A DNA stretch of 64,000 nt. Source: Ipomoea triloba. Lineage: Eukaryota; Streptophyta; Magnoliopsida; Solanales; Convolvulaceae. The stretch's first letter is position 1. Each line of letters opens with the position of its first letter. Shown piece by piece: positions 27,820 to 40,620 of the stretch. The translations under genes and the position numbers were made by a program. The notes under the pieces were generated by a model. That model did no database searches. It was not told the origin of the DNA and saw nothing but the letters and a program-made list of their open reading frames with translations. The stretch covers positions 1,836,323 through 1,900,322 of the forward strand of contig NC_044929.1 in assembly GCF_003576645.1 (NCBI RefSeq). The letters are read 5' to 3'.

Positions 27820-28600
27820 ATCTGAAAACCCTAACAAAATATAACTTATATATATATAACTTTATAACTTTATACACACAAATTTAATTTATATCTGCTA
27901 GGAAAAACTAACTTCACCCCCGTAACTTGAGCTGATATCACTTATTAGAATTAAACGCTTACCATCACGTCAAAAACAATCATAACAATACCAAAATCAC
28001 AAACAAGAACTCTATAGCCTACCAACATTCTTATTTTCTTTAGATATTTCAAAAGTATACTTGTGGGTGAATGCACATTTTGTGGTGTTTTTAATCAAGA
28101 ACGCTTCTAAAATAGACATTTTCAATCACGAGTAGTACAAAAGTAACCAGTCGTATCTATTGTAGAAGACGCGTACAATATGCGTCTGTACAACAAGAAG
28201 TTAAACCAGTTAATATATTGATTTGGGTCTACTATAATATAACAAATAGAGGGGATATGATTGAAGAAATTCTTGGTTTTAGCAAGAAACATGAAAGAAG
28301 AAGGAGAAAAGAAGGAAAACAAAGATGGAACAAACCTTTGATTGGATGTTGTTTCTTATTTTCTTCAAATTTTTTGCAGGAGGGGAAGCTATGGAGTTGA
28401 AAGGAAGAGGGGGATGGAGAATGAGAAGACTTACAAAAAATTTGCCTTTCTATCCTAAACCAACAACTAAGCTTTCCACTCTTTCCCTTTCTCTATATGC
28501 TTTGCTTGCTATCTTTTTGTTTCCTTTGTTTTCTTGTGCACCTTTATGATTTCACTCTCTCTCTCTCTTACCACCTTCTTCTCCACTTAAATAGAGGTAT
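27820..28600 (-). promoter_or_regulatory. Leader, probable leader intron and TATA region of the bHLH gene
   Basis: A perfect plant donor, GTAAGT, occurs on the minus strand at 28434-28429. A strong acceptor, GGGTTTTCAG, ends at 27822, only two bases before the ATG. A leader intron of about 613 bases is therefore likely. A TATA-like CTATTTAAG lies at about 28587-28595, followed downstream by a (GA)n tract at about 28552-28568 in the expected leader position. If the intron is not removed, the transcript would carry several upstream ATGs, including one opening a 56-codon frame at 28289-28122. Confidence 0.55.
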
Positions 28601-28835
28601 GCAAGTACGGCTACTCACCTTTCCTTTATCTTTACGACATTCTTTTTCCTGTCTCTAACTATGCACCGTTTCTACTCTCACTCATCACTCTAGCTACCAT
28701 ATACATACCCACCAACATTTCTCAATTCACAATTTCATTTTTCAATTCCCACTTCTTTTGGTGCATAACGTGGATCTAATTCTAACCGTTCTTTCATTTT
28801 AAATATATATAATCTGCAAAAATAAGAGTTTGTAA

Positions 28836-29198
28836 GGCCTTCTCCAATAGTTAGAATTTTGGTGTAGATTTTGAGGAGATTTTGTAAGTGTGATTAAGAA
28901 AAAGAAGATGAGGTGGAAGAAAAATAAAAAAAAAACAAACAAAACAAAACTGACAAAAAAAAATTAAAAAACTTTATAAAAAAAATGGTATAACGCGCCC
29001 GCCTGGGCGCGAAATCTGCGCCTCACGCACTGTGAGGCGCAGATCAATCCTCACAAGGGGGGCCCACAATGTCAGCTAAAATCTCAATATTGCACGAGAA
29101 AAATACACCCTAAAAGTACACATTTCCATTTGTTAAAAGCTCATGCACTTGTTTTTAGGTCTGTAAAATCCCACTAAAATTCACAATTGGGGAGGGCC
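28836..29198. mobile_element. Tourist-like MITE with GC-rich core, copy 1
   Basis: TAA flanks both sides (28833-28835 and 29199-29201). The ends are inverted: GGCCTTCTCCAATAGT at the left and the complement of GGCCCTCCCCAATTGT at the right. The AT-rich body contains a strikingly GC-rich palindromic core at about 28996-29045 (GCGCCCGCCTGGGCGCG, then TGCGCCTCACGCACTGTGAG). Relatives lie at 35817-36176 and, inverted, at 53386-53675. Confidence 0.82.
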
Positions 29199-32100
29199 TA
29201 ATAGACCGTGGGTAAGGTAGAACACATGACCGATATGATACCTAACAGTTGTATCAGTTTACAGTAGATTATTGTCAAAATCAAATGTTAATTAATTGTG
29301 TTAAGTTATACACGCAAAAGAAAAGTTAAATTGACGACACGCTTTAATTTGACAAAAGAATAAGAGTCTTATATACCCTAAAACTTTGACAAACATGAGA
29401 GTGTCCCAAGCAGCCAAGCAAAAGAGACTAATCAACAAAAGATATGGTCGAACATAAAATATACGGAGTAATAGAACATAAAAGATTTGAATAGCATACT
29501 CGACGAAGAAAGTTAGAAGACTTAAAAGTTAAAATAACATAAGAAGTTGAAAATTAATTAGGGTTTGAATAGAAGCTAGGTTCAGTGAATAATAAAATGA
29601 ACCTTCAAAATTGACAAATAAGAAGCAATTCCAATACTTTATTGAAAATTAAAAGACATTTACCACGACCAACTAACCAAAACACATCGTATTTATTGAA
29701 AAAGAATTATTGAACATAACATACGAAAAAGATAAGGACATCTTGATAAATATGAAGAAAGTCACCATGCATAGCTGCACTTTCAAATAAAGTTTCAAAA
29801 TATACTAGAAAGTTTGAGAAAAACGTATTTACAAGTTAAGTAGCACAAAGGTTAGGATAATAATATTTCGACAAAAATATAAAGGGTGTTTGGCAATTAG
29901 TTGTTAGCTATTTTACGAATTTTGTGTCATACTAGATGTTAATATTTCTTCAAAGTGCATTATTACACTGTGTGAATGCTGCATGCTGCAGCAGTGAGAA
30001 AAGTTAAAAGTAAGATTTTTTAGGTCAAATAAGAGTACTTGTTTCATGGCTTTTGCATTTAAATGAATTTACCACATTGCATATATAATTGCATAAAATT
30101 TTCCTTGGTGAACCAAAACATGCCAAATAAGCATAAGAAATAGAATAAAAAGTACAAGTAAATGTACTATTACTCAATGAATTATTTATACTTTTGATTC
30201 TATAACTATATATTATTAGATTAGTAAGATTACATTCAAATTTAATCTACCAAATTTGGTAAATGAATTTCATATTTTTCATTTGGCTTGCAAACTAAAT
30301 ATGGCAACAAAAAAAAAAAAACAGATATGCATATAATATATAATATAATAGTCATAACTCATAAGATCAAAAGCGAAAATTCACTAGCCTTATCCAGAAT
30401 GTACACGTACAAATGGAAATTTATGACGTTTAGAGTGTTTGATAAATAGATTATCAGCCAATTTTTGGCTTATTTAAAAAATGGTTAAAGTATGTGTATG
30501 GTAAACAATTTTTTGAATTTGCTTATTACGGTTAATAAACTTAAAAAAAAAAAACACATTTGAGTATATTTTTAGTATCATCTGATTGCATTTTCTTTTT
30601 AAAAATCTAATTTACCATAATAGTTGTTGGTGATTGTGATGTTTATTTATTCAATTTTATAATTTTAATATTGAATTATTATTATTATTAAAAATAAAAA
30701 TAATTATTTAAATAATAAATTTATCAAACACTTTCCTACCAGCATTAATATAATTAATGTTCAAAACAACTAACTTATACAATCCTCTCTCAACTAATTA
30801 CCAAGCAGTTGTTAACAATAAAAATAAGCGTGTGAATTGAAATAATGTATTGTATGTATAGAATAGATTATAGTAATGGTAAACAAAATGAGGGTAAATT
30901 ATATAAAAGAAAGAAGAAGTTCTGCAAAAAAGGGGTGAAACACAAAAAGAACACATTACACACAGATTGTCTACCGGCCAACGACATGCAATAATGAAGC
31001 AGAATCATGGATGGATGCATACACACAGAAAGAGGAGGTGAGAGAAAGAGAGAGAATTGATGGATCATTGTTTTTTCATAATTTCTTTTTAAACACACAC
31101 CTGACCAACAGTTTATAGAATAGTGATTCAACTAATTAACAAATGTTATACGTTTGCTATTACGCACAATAGGTCTCTCTTATTTTGAGAGGTTATTCTC
31201 ATACTGTAGATAGTGAAATTCGAATTTTTATCTCTTCTGATAAATTTCACCGTTACAATCAGTTAAATTTTCTTTTTTCTTGTACAGGCCAGGTGTAAGT
31301 CGAGCATTGATTGATTCAGTGAGTCAAGTCGTTCTCGCTCCCCATATCATTATTCTCTTCTTGTAAATGTAATGTATGAACAGTGGATGCCTATTTTCCA
31401 CGCCAACCCTTTCTGCCTCCCCAAGACCCATGTAATCATTATGTCTTGGAACACACTCCTCCTCGACTACTTAGCTTCTTTCTTGCCTAATGCCTATATT
31501 CTACTCTCTAAATTAATACGGAGTATTAATTAAATAATATTTGCTCTCGTCTATCCAAATTCCAAACTAGGGAAAACTATAATTTTACCTATACTAGTAA
31601 ATGCATAGTTAATGATAATTAAGTATAGTATATATATCTTATTCTATTATCACTTGTGTTAATAATATATTGTTGGGTATAGATTACTATATCATAGAAA
31701 CGCTTTATTGATTACTACAAGTTTTAACTGTTGACATAAATTAGTTGGTTTGAAGTTGTAACTGTTTATGAAGAAGTGTTTAGTGAAATTAGTTAACTTT
31801 AACTGATACGGTATAAAATAATTTTTCTTTCAGTCCAAAAAGTCATATTCAAAAGCTATTTACTAAACATTTACAGAGAATATAATTATGTGAACTATAC
31901 TATCAAATAATGTATGTAGATTGTATTCAGAGAAAATACATTATTTGAGTACTGAAAGTACATTATTTTGTATAATGTACAATCTGTACACCAACAATGT
32001 ACTTTTAGTATATTAATAAATGTACTTTTTATTATGATCCACACAATAATTTGTCACACTTATATTAGCCAATTGTTATACCATAGATTAGGCTTCACCT

Positions 32101-35100
32101 TCCATTGTAGACCTTGGTCTAAAGCAACATTCATATTATTATATGTAGTTAACATATTATGTATATTCAGTTGAACAAATGTACATACTAGAATTAACAT
32201 ATTATATATCTGTTGTTAAAATATAATGTAGTTCCAATGAATAAATTATGTAACTATTGCAACTACTATAATTAAAATATTGTGTACCTTCAGTTAACAT
32301 ATTATATATACTTGTAGTTCATAGATTATGTACTTGCAATTAATATACTATGAACTTTCAATTCATTTATAGATACATAATTTATTAATTGAAGGTACAT
32401 AATATATTAACTACATTTATATAATTTGAATGCACCATTTTGGATCATGGTTCAAAATGAAAAGTGAACTTGAGTTCATGATATAATAATGTGAATTGAG
32501 TGAAGGAATTGGAAGACAGCAAAACTTTTTTTTTTTTTTTTTAAATGGTGTTAGTGGTGGATAATTGGTCCCCCAATATATTGTAATAGTAAAAAGGCAT
32601 TTCTTTTTCGGCCCTGCATATGTTTTTATATTTTTGTCACATATTCAAACACTCCAATCATACTTTCCAATGTACTATTGGAAGTGCCATTCCTTTGTGG
32701 GGTTGATCATGACATCACTCCCATGCTGTCATGACGTTTGGGGTTCCCCAAGCTCCATCAAATATATATTTTAATGCCAACTTTATACTATGGACTATTA
32801 CATACATTATTGTTATTATAAAAATTTTACTGTCCTATTTATATATAAGATTCTGTGAGTATTACTTGTGCTCTGCGTACTATGAGCAAGAAATTGAAAA
32901 TAGCTAGGAAAAAAAAAAACTATTTTTAAAAAATATAAGAAATGCATTGAATTTTAGATTAGTTTGTTCGGGCAATTTATTAGTTTCGGACTATTGTGTT
33001 AATTTTCTTATTAGATTGACTTTTTTCGACCCTAACCTACTAATTTTTTCATATTTTTTTATTAACTCGTCAATTTCATGCTAAAATTGACATCCCTAAA
33101 TAAAATGTATGTAAGTATGTAATGTGCGCGGGTGAATACATACATAAATTAGTCTAAGACGTAGATCTTGGTCTAGTGATATCATCTTATAATTTTAGGT
33201 TAAAAGGTTATAATATCAACCTCCAATCTTCATATATATATATATGTAAACTTTTAGTCAATCTTGTATATAGGTGATTAATAAATATTAAACGTTTCAT
33301 ATATGCTTCCAAATAGATTAATCAGGATTTGTTTACCAAAGGTGTAAAATAATATTTAATTTGAATAAAGTATACAATCCACTAATTAATATAATTTATT
33401 ATCCTAAAAGAAACAATTAAGAATGCATGTCTTAAATAACCCTCATCCCTAAACTATCTTGTCCCACAACTAATAGTAAAGAATGCAAACAAAACTGCAG
33501 TCTTTTATCTCACATTTTCGCGTGCTTGGAAGCATGTTGCGTTAGACTGAAGGTTAAAAAAACAACAAATCATTAAACCACTGCATGCATTCACCAATCC
33601 GCCTTTTAATATTAACAAAATATATATATATATAAAATTAGGGCAGACGTTTTTACTATACTTTACAAAATTTATTTATTTGTTTTAAATAAAATTCTTG
33701 TACTTATGCTTGCTTGTGTCAAAAAGCTGTCTTATCAATCACAAGGTTCCAAATTCAACTCATCATAATATCAGAACTATTATTTATTAACCTTATTGTT
33801 TTGAGTTGGTCAACGCACTAAAGACAACTTATGGTGGTTTACTCCCTTGTAACCCTTTGTGGGCTAGAGTCACAAGGTGAGCTTCACACAAAACGCGCAT
33901 TCGAATAAAGACTAGGCAGTCACAAGTTTACACATGCTAACGTGGTTTTTTTTTTCAATTATTGATATTCATTGATGCACTAAAATTAAATAAATAAGAC
34001 CACGCCAGCTTGTAAAAAAAAATTAAAATTTCAATAAAATTAGCACGAAGGTATAAAGGTTATTATGACAAACTAAGCTTACTAAAAGGCAGGGGAGGGT
34101 ATGTAGGGATGAAACTTTAAGCTCATGGATTGTGATGATGGTGTAGATTTAGTCCTTTATTATAATTTTTTTTTATTATAAAAATTTAGTAATTGTAGTG
34201 AATTTGGTCGGTCCATGTTATTCAAATATGTTACTCTATTAAAAATTTAAAAATTAAATCTATATCGTAAATAATTGACTGACTAAATTTATATCGTCAA
34301 CTAAAAGACTTATTAAAAAAAATTGAATGCAGTAGTGTGAGAGTTCGAATTCCACGGGAAACATAACATGAATATGAAAAGGCCCAGGATGATAGAAAGT
34401 GTAGTTTGGATCCTTTGTGCGGACATGAAGATTAGGGTATGATTGGTGTACTGATTGTGCGACTCACGATTTACCTCTATAATGACTCTAGAGACGAAGT
34501 CGTGTGGGCTTAAGATGAATCTGGTGAAGAAAGATTAATCCAGTGAAACTGAAATCACCTAAGTATATATAAAAAAGAAGGTGAAGGTGGTAGGAATAAT
34601 AATGTGGTGGGTGGTGTAGCGTGGCCGCGTGAGTAGCTGTTGACAAAAATGTTATACTTAGCTTTTTTATGAAAAAGAAAAGAAAATATTGATATGATTG
34701 AAAATTGGAAAGACTGATTTGCATATTGAAGGTAGTTATGAGTGGAATGAGAAAAGGTGAAAGAAAAGTTACATTGTGAGTCTTTACAAAAAAAAAAAAC
34801 TCTCAACATGTTATTGTTTACTGATACAATTGTTCAAACTTCAAAGTTTTATTAGGTTTGTTCATGATCACTCTTTCAGAATACTTTGTTAGGATCTTGC
34901 TTAATTTTGCATGTCTAAATATGATCTTTTGGCTCCTATGCTCAAAGCAAACTAAACCTAGCCTAACAAAGAAGCTGTTTAAATGGATACAATTACGCAT
35001 AAAATTTGATCGCTAACAAATTGTGTGGCAAAATTTAATAAAATTTCATTAGATTTCTCACTGTAATCAGTGTAATGATCGCAAGTAAGAAAAATCAGAA

Positions 35101-35816
35101 GTAATTATACACCTATAATGACAATTTTCATAGTCATATAGACCAATATAGTGGGAATGACACACACTAAATTTGTGGGTAAAAAATGACGAAAACTCTA
35201 TTATTTTATTATTAATTAAGTTTGGGAGTTAAATCAGCACTTATAGTTAGGTTTCCACTGGGCCGTGATGGAGATTGGGGATCTATCAAACTCAGCTTGA
35301 CAGATCATAAAGTTAAGGAAAGTGATTATTAACTTAATCCCCTCTTAGAATATGTAATTTATTTTTTTGTTCGTTTAGTGTAAAGTTGTAAAGTTTTATG
35401 AGACAAAAATATATATTTTATGTACAAGTCGCTTTGGGAATCTACTTAGTTGGATTGCTATTAATCATGCAGACAAGTGCAACTCTCAATCTATTATTGT
35501 AGGTGGAAGGATCAGTGCCGAGTGTTCACAAAGAACCACTTCACAAAAAAAGGTGAAATTTTCACACTGCGATTGCAAGATAATTTTCATATTCTTCAGG
35601 AAGAGGAAGGTGTGATCTTTTGTTATGCTTGGTTCTTTTTATTATTTTCACATATTTTATGTGCCAAAGAAAAAAGAATAAAGCATATAAATTAATTAAA
35701 ACAAAATGGTGTAAATAACACCATCATTTCAATCATTAAAAAGTAATTGATGATTTGCCAATAATCAACTTATTATTTGGATTCCTTGTTTGAACAAAAG
35801 TCCATGGATCCAATAC
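29199..35816. other. Gene-free spacer
   Basis: I see no protein gene or RNA gene. At 30434-30732 there is a small element with exact 13-base inverted ends (AGTGTTTGATAAA). At about 31880-32430 there is a degenerate run of ACATATTATGTA-type motifs, part of which (near 31974-32050) reappears at about 57170-57250. At 34434-34530 there is an inverted fragment of dispersed family 3. The rest is AT-rich and featureless to inspection. Confidence 0.55.
30434..30732. mobile_element. Small MITE-like inverted-repeat element
   Basis: The 13-base sequence AGTGTTTGATAAA at 30434-30446 is exactly inverted at 30720-30732. The interior is AT-rich and non-coding. The target-site duplication is not clear, so the boundaries are approximate. 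Confidence 0.5.
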
Positions 35817-35921
35817 GAGCATCCTTATCAATGGGGTTTTTTTCGCGGTAATTGAGAAGTTTTTGTAAGGGTGATTCGGAAAGAGAAAATAGGGTGGAAA
35901 GAAAAAAAAAACAAATCAAAT

Positions 35922-35962
<41 letters not shown>

Positions 35963-36176
35963 CTAATGTTGTCAGGCGCGCTTGACGCGCCCGCTGGGCG
36001 CAATAAGTGGCGTGAGCGCCTCTTCATTTGCTTTGTTGGGACCCATTGATCTGCATTATCTCTTGATTTGCAGATGCTTCTCCCCCTTTCTCTCTCTTCT
36101 CATTTTTCATCTCTCTCCTATACCTTGTGGCACAAAGCTCACATTATCCCCACCAATAACCATTGGTGGGATGCTC
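35817..36176. mobile_element. Tourist-like MITE with GC-rich core, copy 2
   Basis: The ends are imperfectly inverted (GAGCATCCTTATCAATGG against the complement of CCATTGGTGGGATGCTC). The body shares AGTTTTTGTAAGGGTGATT-type sequence with 28836-29198 and 53386-53675, plus a GC-rich core (GGCGCGCTTGACGCGCCC). It contains a (TA)n microsatellite at about 35926-35960. A clean TAA duplication was not seen. Confidence 0.65.
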
Positions 36177-36819
36177 TTATGCGCTGCTTCTGCACCGTGT
36201 AATTGCCAGCAAAACAAATGTATTAACTTTTTTGAATTATTTAATCATTCAATTAAGTTGTGCTAAAACAATTTGACAAGATTGACCCATGGAGACGAAT
36301 TGAAGAAGGTATCTTCGTCTTCAGCCATGGAGACGAAGATGTATTTTTTTTTTCAAATTTTAAATAATTATTTTTAAAAATTAATATAAAATTGGGGTGA
36401 CCTATTAGAAATTGGAAACTTACAAATTGGACGAGTAGGATGAAATGATTAGTTTAGGGATTCAATTGTAATTTTTTTTAGATTTAATGGTCTAATTGCA
36501 TTATCGTGTGCAGTTTGATGGCCTATTTGACCCTATTCTTTTTTTTTTTTGTTTTTGTTTTTAAATTGAATAGTAAAGTTAGATAAATTTGTACAAAAAA
36601 TTTTAATTTATTATGAAACTACCAAAATTAAAAAATCAATTATTATAATCGTTACAAGACAAAATCGACTACAAAATTCAACCAATAAACCAAATGTGTA
36701 TACTTCATAAAATTTACCCTCTAGTCAAATATTATTATATAACCAAATTAATTTACCGAAAATTGCAACACTTAAAAAAAAAAACATAAAATTATGGTCG
36801 AACCTAGGCTTTTACAAAA

Positions 36820-37265
36820 GGGTCACATTTGTGTGAGACCGTCTCACAGATCCTTATTCGTGAGACGGGTCGGGTCGGGTCGAAGCACCATGCGAATGTC
36901 ACACTTATATGTGCAAATGTCATACTTATATGCTCAAATATAATACTAATAAGGAATACAATTTTTGTTACTTATAAGAGAAAAAGTATTACATTTTTCG
37001 TAATAAGTAATGTTGACAAGTTTTCCTTACTTATAAGGGAAAATATAATACTTTTGAGGAAAAATGTAATACTTTTAAATCGAAATGTAAAAGTATTGTA
37101 TTTTCCCTTAAAAGTATTACATTTACCTTTATAAGTAACAAATTTTTTATTCCTGATTAGTATTACATTTAAGCATATAAGTATGACATTTGTGCGTATA
37201 AGTGTTACATTCACATCTTGATCCGACCCGTCTCACGGTGAGACGGTCTCAAACAAGTTTTTGCC
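36820..37265. mobile_element. Mutator-like MITE, copy 2 (inverted)
   Basis: This is the same family as 22795-23255 but reversed: it starts GGGTCACATTTGTGTGAG and ends CAAACAAGTTTTTGCC. The flanking 9-mers TTTACAAAA (36811-36819) and TTTACAAGG (37266-37274) match at 7 of 9 positions, a decayed Mutator-type duplication. The GGGTC repeats and TATAAG motifs are conserved. Apparent reading frames inside are repeats, not genes. Confidence 0.85.
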
Positions 37266-38497
37266 TTTACAAGGGTCACAAGGTAGAACAAATCAAATTA
37301 ATATTTTATTATTATCAATTGTGAAGCTAAGCATGGCGTAAAGAAGTAAAAAGTATCAAAGAAGCCAAATGTGCTTTGCAAACTAATGTCAACACCACAA
37401 ATCATTTCTTCACATTCTTTGATTTTTCCATTGCCGTTTTTAGCCGAAAGTTGAGCCATTGATTGTTCATTCTCCTATACCATGTGAGATTGATAAGAAT
37501 GCATGAGACCTTATTACTTTTATAATTAACATTATTTAAAGTTAGTTACTTTATTATATATTAAAATCTTTGAGTGTGGTTTATTCGTAATCCCATTCTC
37601 TAGTTTAATTTTTGTTGTTACAATAATATGATAAATCTCAATCTCAATCTCAAAGAAAATAATATGAAGTTCAGAACGGATAAAGTCATGGGACCTAGGT
37701 CCAAAGGCAATTAGGGCCTAAAAAGTTACATAGTTCAAGTAATTAAGCTGTAAACCTGCAAAAAGAAACACAACATAATTACACTTTATTCCAACTAATC
37801 TATATGACGTCTTGTGCAAACTAGTAAACAATACTCATTAGTAAAGGGAGATGAGCTAGGTAGCTTAGTGACCTCATGGTGTGATCTTGGATGGCCAAGT
37901 GGGTGGACAAGGTAGACCATATCTTGACAACCACTCGTTCCACACTATAATTGGGGGACGAACACTATAACAAGGTGCCATTGCCCCCGGCCCCTTTCTA
38001 ACATCATCCTCATCACCTTCGTACTAGAGCGGGTCTTATTTTCCTTGTCCAGTCAACACACTACTGTTCAAATCTTACTCTAAGCATTTCCTGAGGGTTT
38101 GGACCCCAAGTGAAGGCTTGATCCACTTTATTTGACTTTGGACCCTTCTTGGACTAGCTTTAATTTATTATTTATTTATTAGCATCTCTTCTTATGAATA
38201 TTATTCGGGCCTAGTGTCCATTTAAAATTATCCATATTTTTTCTTTGTTCCATCTATATTCCTATCCCATTTTATGATGAGGCCGGTTTCATAAAACTAT
38301 CAAGAATGATCCCAAACAATAATAATGAAGTTTAATATGCAAAATTTAGGTTATTGTTTTTTTCATATAAAGGAAAATAATAACATCAAAGAATTACAAG
38401 AATTTAAGCAAAACAGTGCTAGCAATGTCAGGATGCCCTTAAGAAGTGTTTCAATGATGTACATATTAACTTGCATGGAGTCATGGAGATTGGAGCA

Positions 38498-38752
38498 ATA
38501 AACACGTTACTTATCGTATTACGTCACCGTTTAATATTATGAATGACGAAATTAGGCATCATTGTCTGGGTGGTGTAGTTGGTTATCACGCTAGTCTCAC
38601 ACACTAGAGGTCCCCGGTTCGAACCCGGGCTCAGACAATTTTCGTTCTTTTATGGTTTTGGATATATTGTCACAAACTATTCATTTTCTCTTGCGGGGTT
38701 CTAAAATGTAGATAAGTACCTATCACACCTTGTAGAAAAGAATGATAAATTT
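38498..38752 (+). repeat. Tandem duplicate, upstream unit (with tRNA-Val)
   Basis: The 66 bases before the tRNA, the tRNA itself and about 110 bases after it (TTTTCTCTTG, GGGGTTCTAAAATGTAGAT and following) are repeated 1,123 bases downstream at about 39621-39890. The upstream flank aligns without gaps; the downstream flank has small length differences. Confidence 0.8.
38564..38637 (+). tRNA. trnV(CAC): tRNA-Val (anticodon CAC), copy 1
   Basis: A 74-base cloverleaf. The acceptor strands GTCTGGG and CTCAGAC pair over seven positions with one G-U, followed by discriminator A. The anticodon stem CTAGT/ACTAG encloses loop CTCACAC, giving anticodon CAC for valine GTG codons. The T arm CCCGG-TTCGAAC-CCGGG is perfect and supplies box B. 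There is no intron. A TTTT at 38639-38642 is a likely Pol III terminator. It looks functional and is nuclear, not organellar, in style. Confidence 0.96.
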
Positions 38753-39620
38753 GATCCAACTTAATTAGTACGTAAAGTTTTCAAATTTATTTTTAGTTTA
38801 TTATTATCAGAATTTTTCAATTCATTATTGTTTTTTTTTTTAAATCAATTTTCTCTAATTTACAATTAATAAAATCTAATCTACAATTTTTTACATATGG
38901 TAACTAACCCTCGTCTTCTCTCTTGAGATTCTAAAATTTTGTTGAAGTCGTTTGCCACATCTAAGAAGAGTGAATGATGGATTATTCCCTAGTTGATTGA
39001 GTAGTGGAATTTTGTAGGATGATAACGTGTTCAATGGTCGGCTTGCAACCTCAGCGGTCTGCCTTGGGTCTCAGTGAAGTAGTTGGATTTTTCACGGAGC
39101 TCGCCAAATTTTTTGTAGAAGTGATTAGATTTTTTATAGAGGTGGTTGGAATTCTCGCCCTAGCTGAATATTGTGTATATGGTTGTCCTTTTTCCTGAAT
39201 TATATTTTTTTCCCAATGAATTTTTCTTAGTCTAAGATTTTTAACGAGGCAACCGACGTAATCTTTGCCCCCTATACTCAACTCTGACTTAAGGGTATCA
39301 CCATGGACCACTCGGTTTAAAAGTTGTGTCCAAAGGGATCGCCAACCAAATGGTGACACCAATAGCATTAATCAATTTTTTTAATGACTAGAAAACTCGT
39401 AACCACTACCCAAGCTCGTGAATTTGATAAATCCTACTTTGAGCATGAATCAAATTTTGGTTGTGGATGGACTTGAACTCAATTCAAATATTTCCTGAGC
39501 ATATAAAAAATATTGAAAAAAAAATAATGCAAAATTGCTTGACGCAGGCCATTTAGTCAACTAAAATAATTTAAAACCAAGAAATATTTACACATCATTT
39601 TTGGTAAAGTAAATAACTAA

Positions 39621-39890
39621 ATAAACACGTTAATTATTGTATTAATTCACTATCTAAAATTTTGAATGATGAAAATGGGCATCGTTGTCTGGGTGGTGTA
39701 GTTGGTTATCACGCTAGTCTCACACACTAGAGGTCCCCGGTTCGAACCCGGGCTCAGACATGATGATCTATTCGTCTGATTTTGCTTCCTATGACAGCCT
39801 GATAACAGGAGCCTTTTCCATTTTTTCTCTTGGGGTTCTAAATTGTAGATGGAGTTCCCTATCACTCCTTTTAGAAAATAATGATTAACT
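39621..39890 (+). repeat. Tandem duplicate, downstream unit (with tRNA-Val)
   Basis: Second unit of the segment seen at 38498-38752. Flanks have diverged by scattered substitutions and small indels, while the tRNA inside is identical in both units. Confidence 0.8.
39687..39760 (+). tRNA. trnV(CAC): tRNA-Val (anticodon CAC), copy 2
   Basis: Identical over all 74 bases to the copy at 38564-38637, with the same acceptor, anticodon and T-arm pairing. The first downstream TTTT is further away (39780-39783), so its transcript would have a longer 3' trailer. Confidence 0.96.
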
Positions 39891-40235
39891 AGTTGACTAA
39901 AAATAGCTGAAAACTTTTATTTTTTAATTAGGTTATTAGTGCTAAAATCATAAGAGTAAAGTTGTCTTTCTAATATAGATTTCTGTAGAAATATTCTCTG
40001 TCCCTGCCATCTTCTTCTTCGTTGTGAATCCTATGTTGATATCGCCATGGTTTCTGTTGAATTTTGATGTCCAATAGTTTTGTCACGTCGAAGGGTTCCC
40101 TCTTGTCGGCATTGTTTTCGATGACTGTCTCAAATGCGCCAACCATCACCCTTCCATGGACAACTAACCTTTCTTCCGTTCGAGGATTCAAGCATGTATT
40201 CCACAAAACAAATGTAGGAGTCTCAACTGCTGTGA

Positions 40236-40620
40236 GGTTGCTTGACCAGCACAACAGAGTAATCGGAAACCAAAACTCCATTGATGGACACTCTACAATA
40301 AAGAGCATTGTCACAGTCAGAAGTTACCTGGGTTGCTCTGGCAATCCATGAAACTTCTTTTCTAATACTTCTATCAGCCCTTTTTCTTTAAGCTTGAAAA
40401 TATGGCATCCATCTCTCATAACCTTTTTTCTTCCCCGACAATCTCACCGGTTTCTTTTTGTCACAAGTGGAGAAATACTCTCATTGAAGGAAACCAAAGC
40501 TCCATTGAAGGAAACTCTATAAGTAGGCACCAGCACAACATACATCGTGTTATTAAGTGCCCACCAGCACAACAGAGCAGACAGAAACCAAAACTCCATT
40601 GGAGGAAACTCTATGATGTT
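40236..40620. repeat. Degenerate local repeat
   Basis: The motifs 'ACCAGCACAACAGAG', 'GAAACCAAAACTCCATTG' and 'GGAAACTCTAT' recur at about 40236-40290, 40490-40520 and 40545-40615 with variable spacing. Frames on either strand of this block do not resemble a protein I know. It may be a decayed element or internal duplication. Confidence 0.5.

Noticed and set aside
27820..27837. bHLH start extended upstream to 27837
   Set aside because: The codon at 27837 is TTG, not ATG. The first in-frame ATG is at 27819 and a splice acceptor lies directly before it.
27467..27877. Long overlapping frames on both strands across bHLH exon 1
   Set aside because: They are shadows of GC-rich coding sequence. 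Only one frame gives the bHLH basic region and joins exon 2 in phase.
36829..37214. Repetitive frames of about 80-100 codons on both strands
   Set aside because: They lie inside the Mutator-like MITE and follow its internal repeats.
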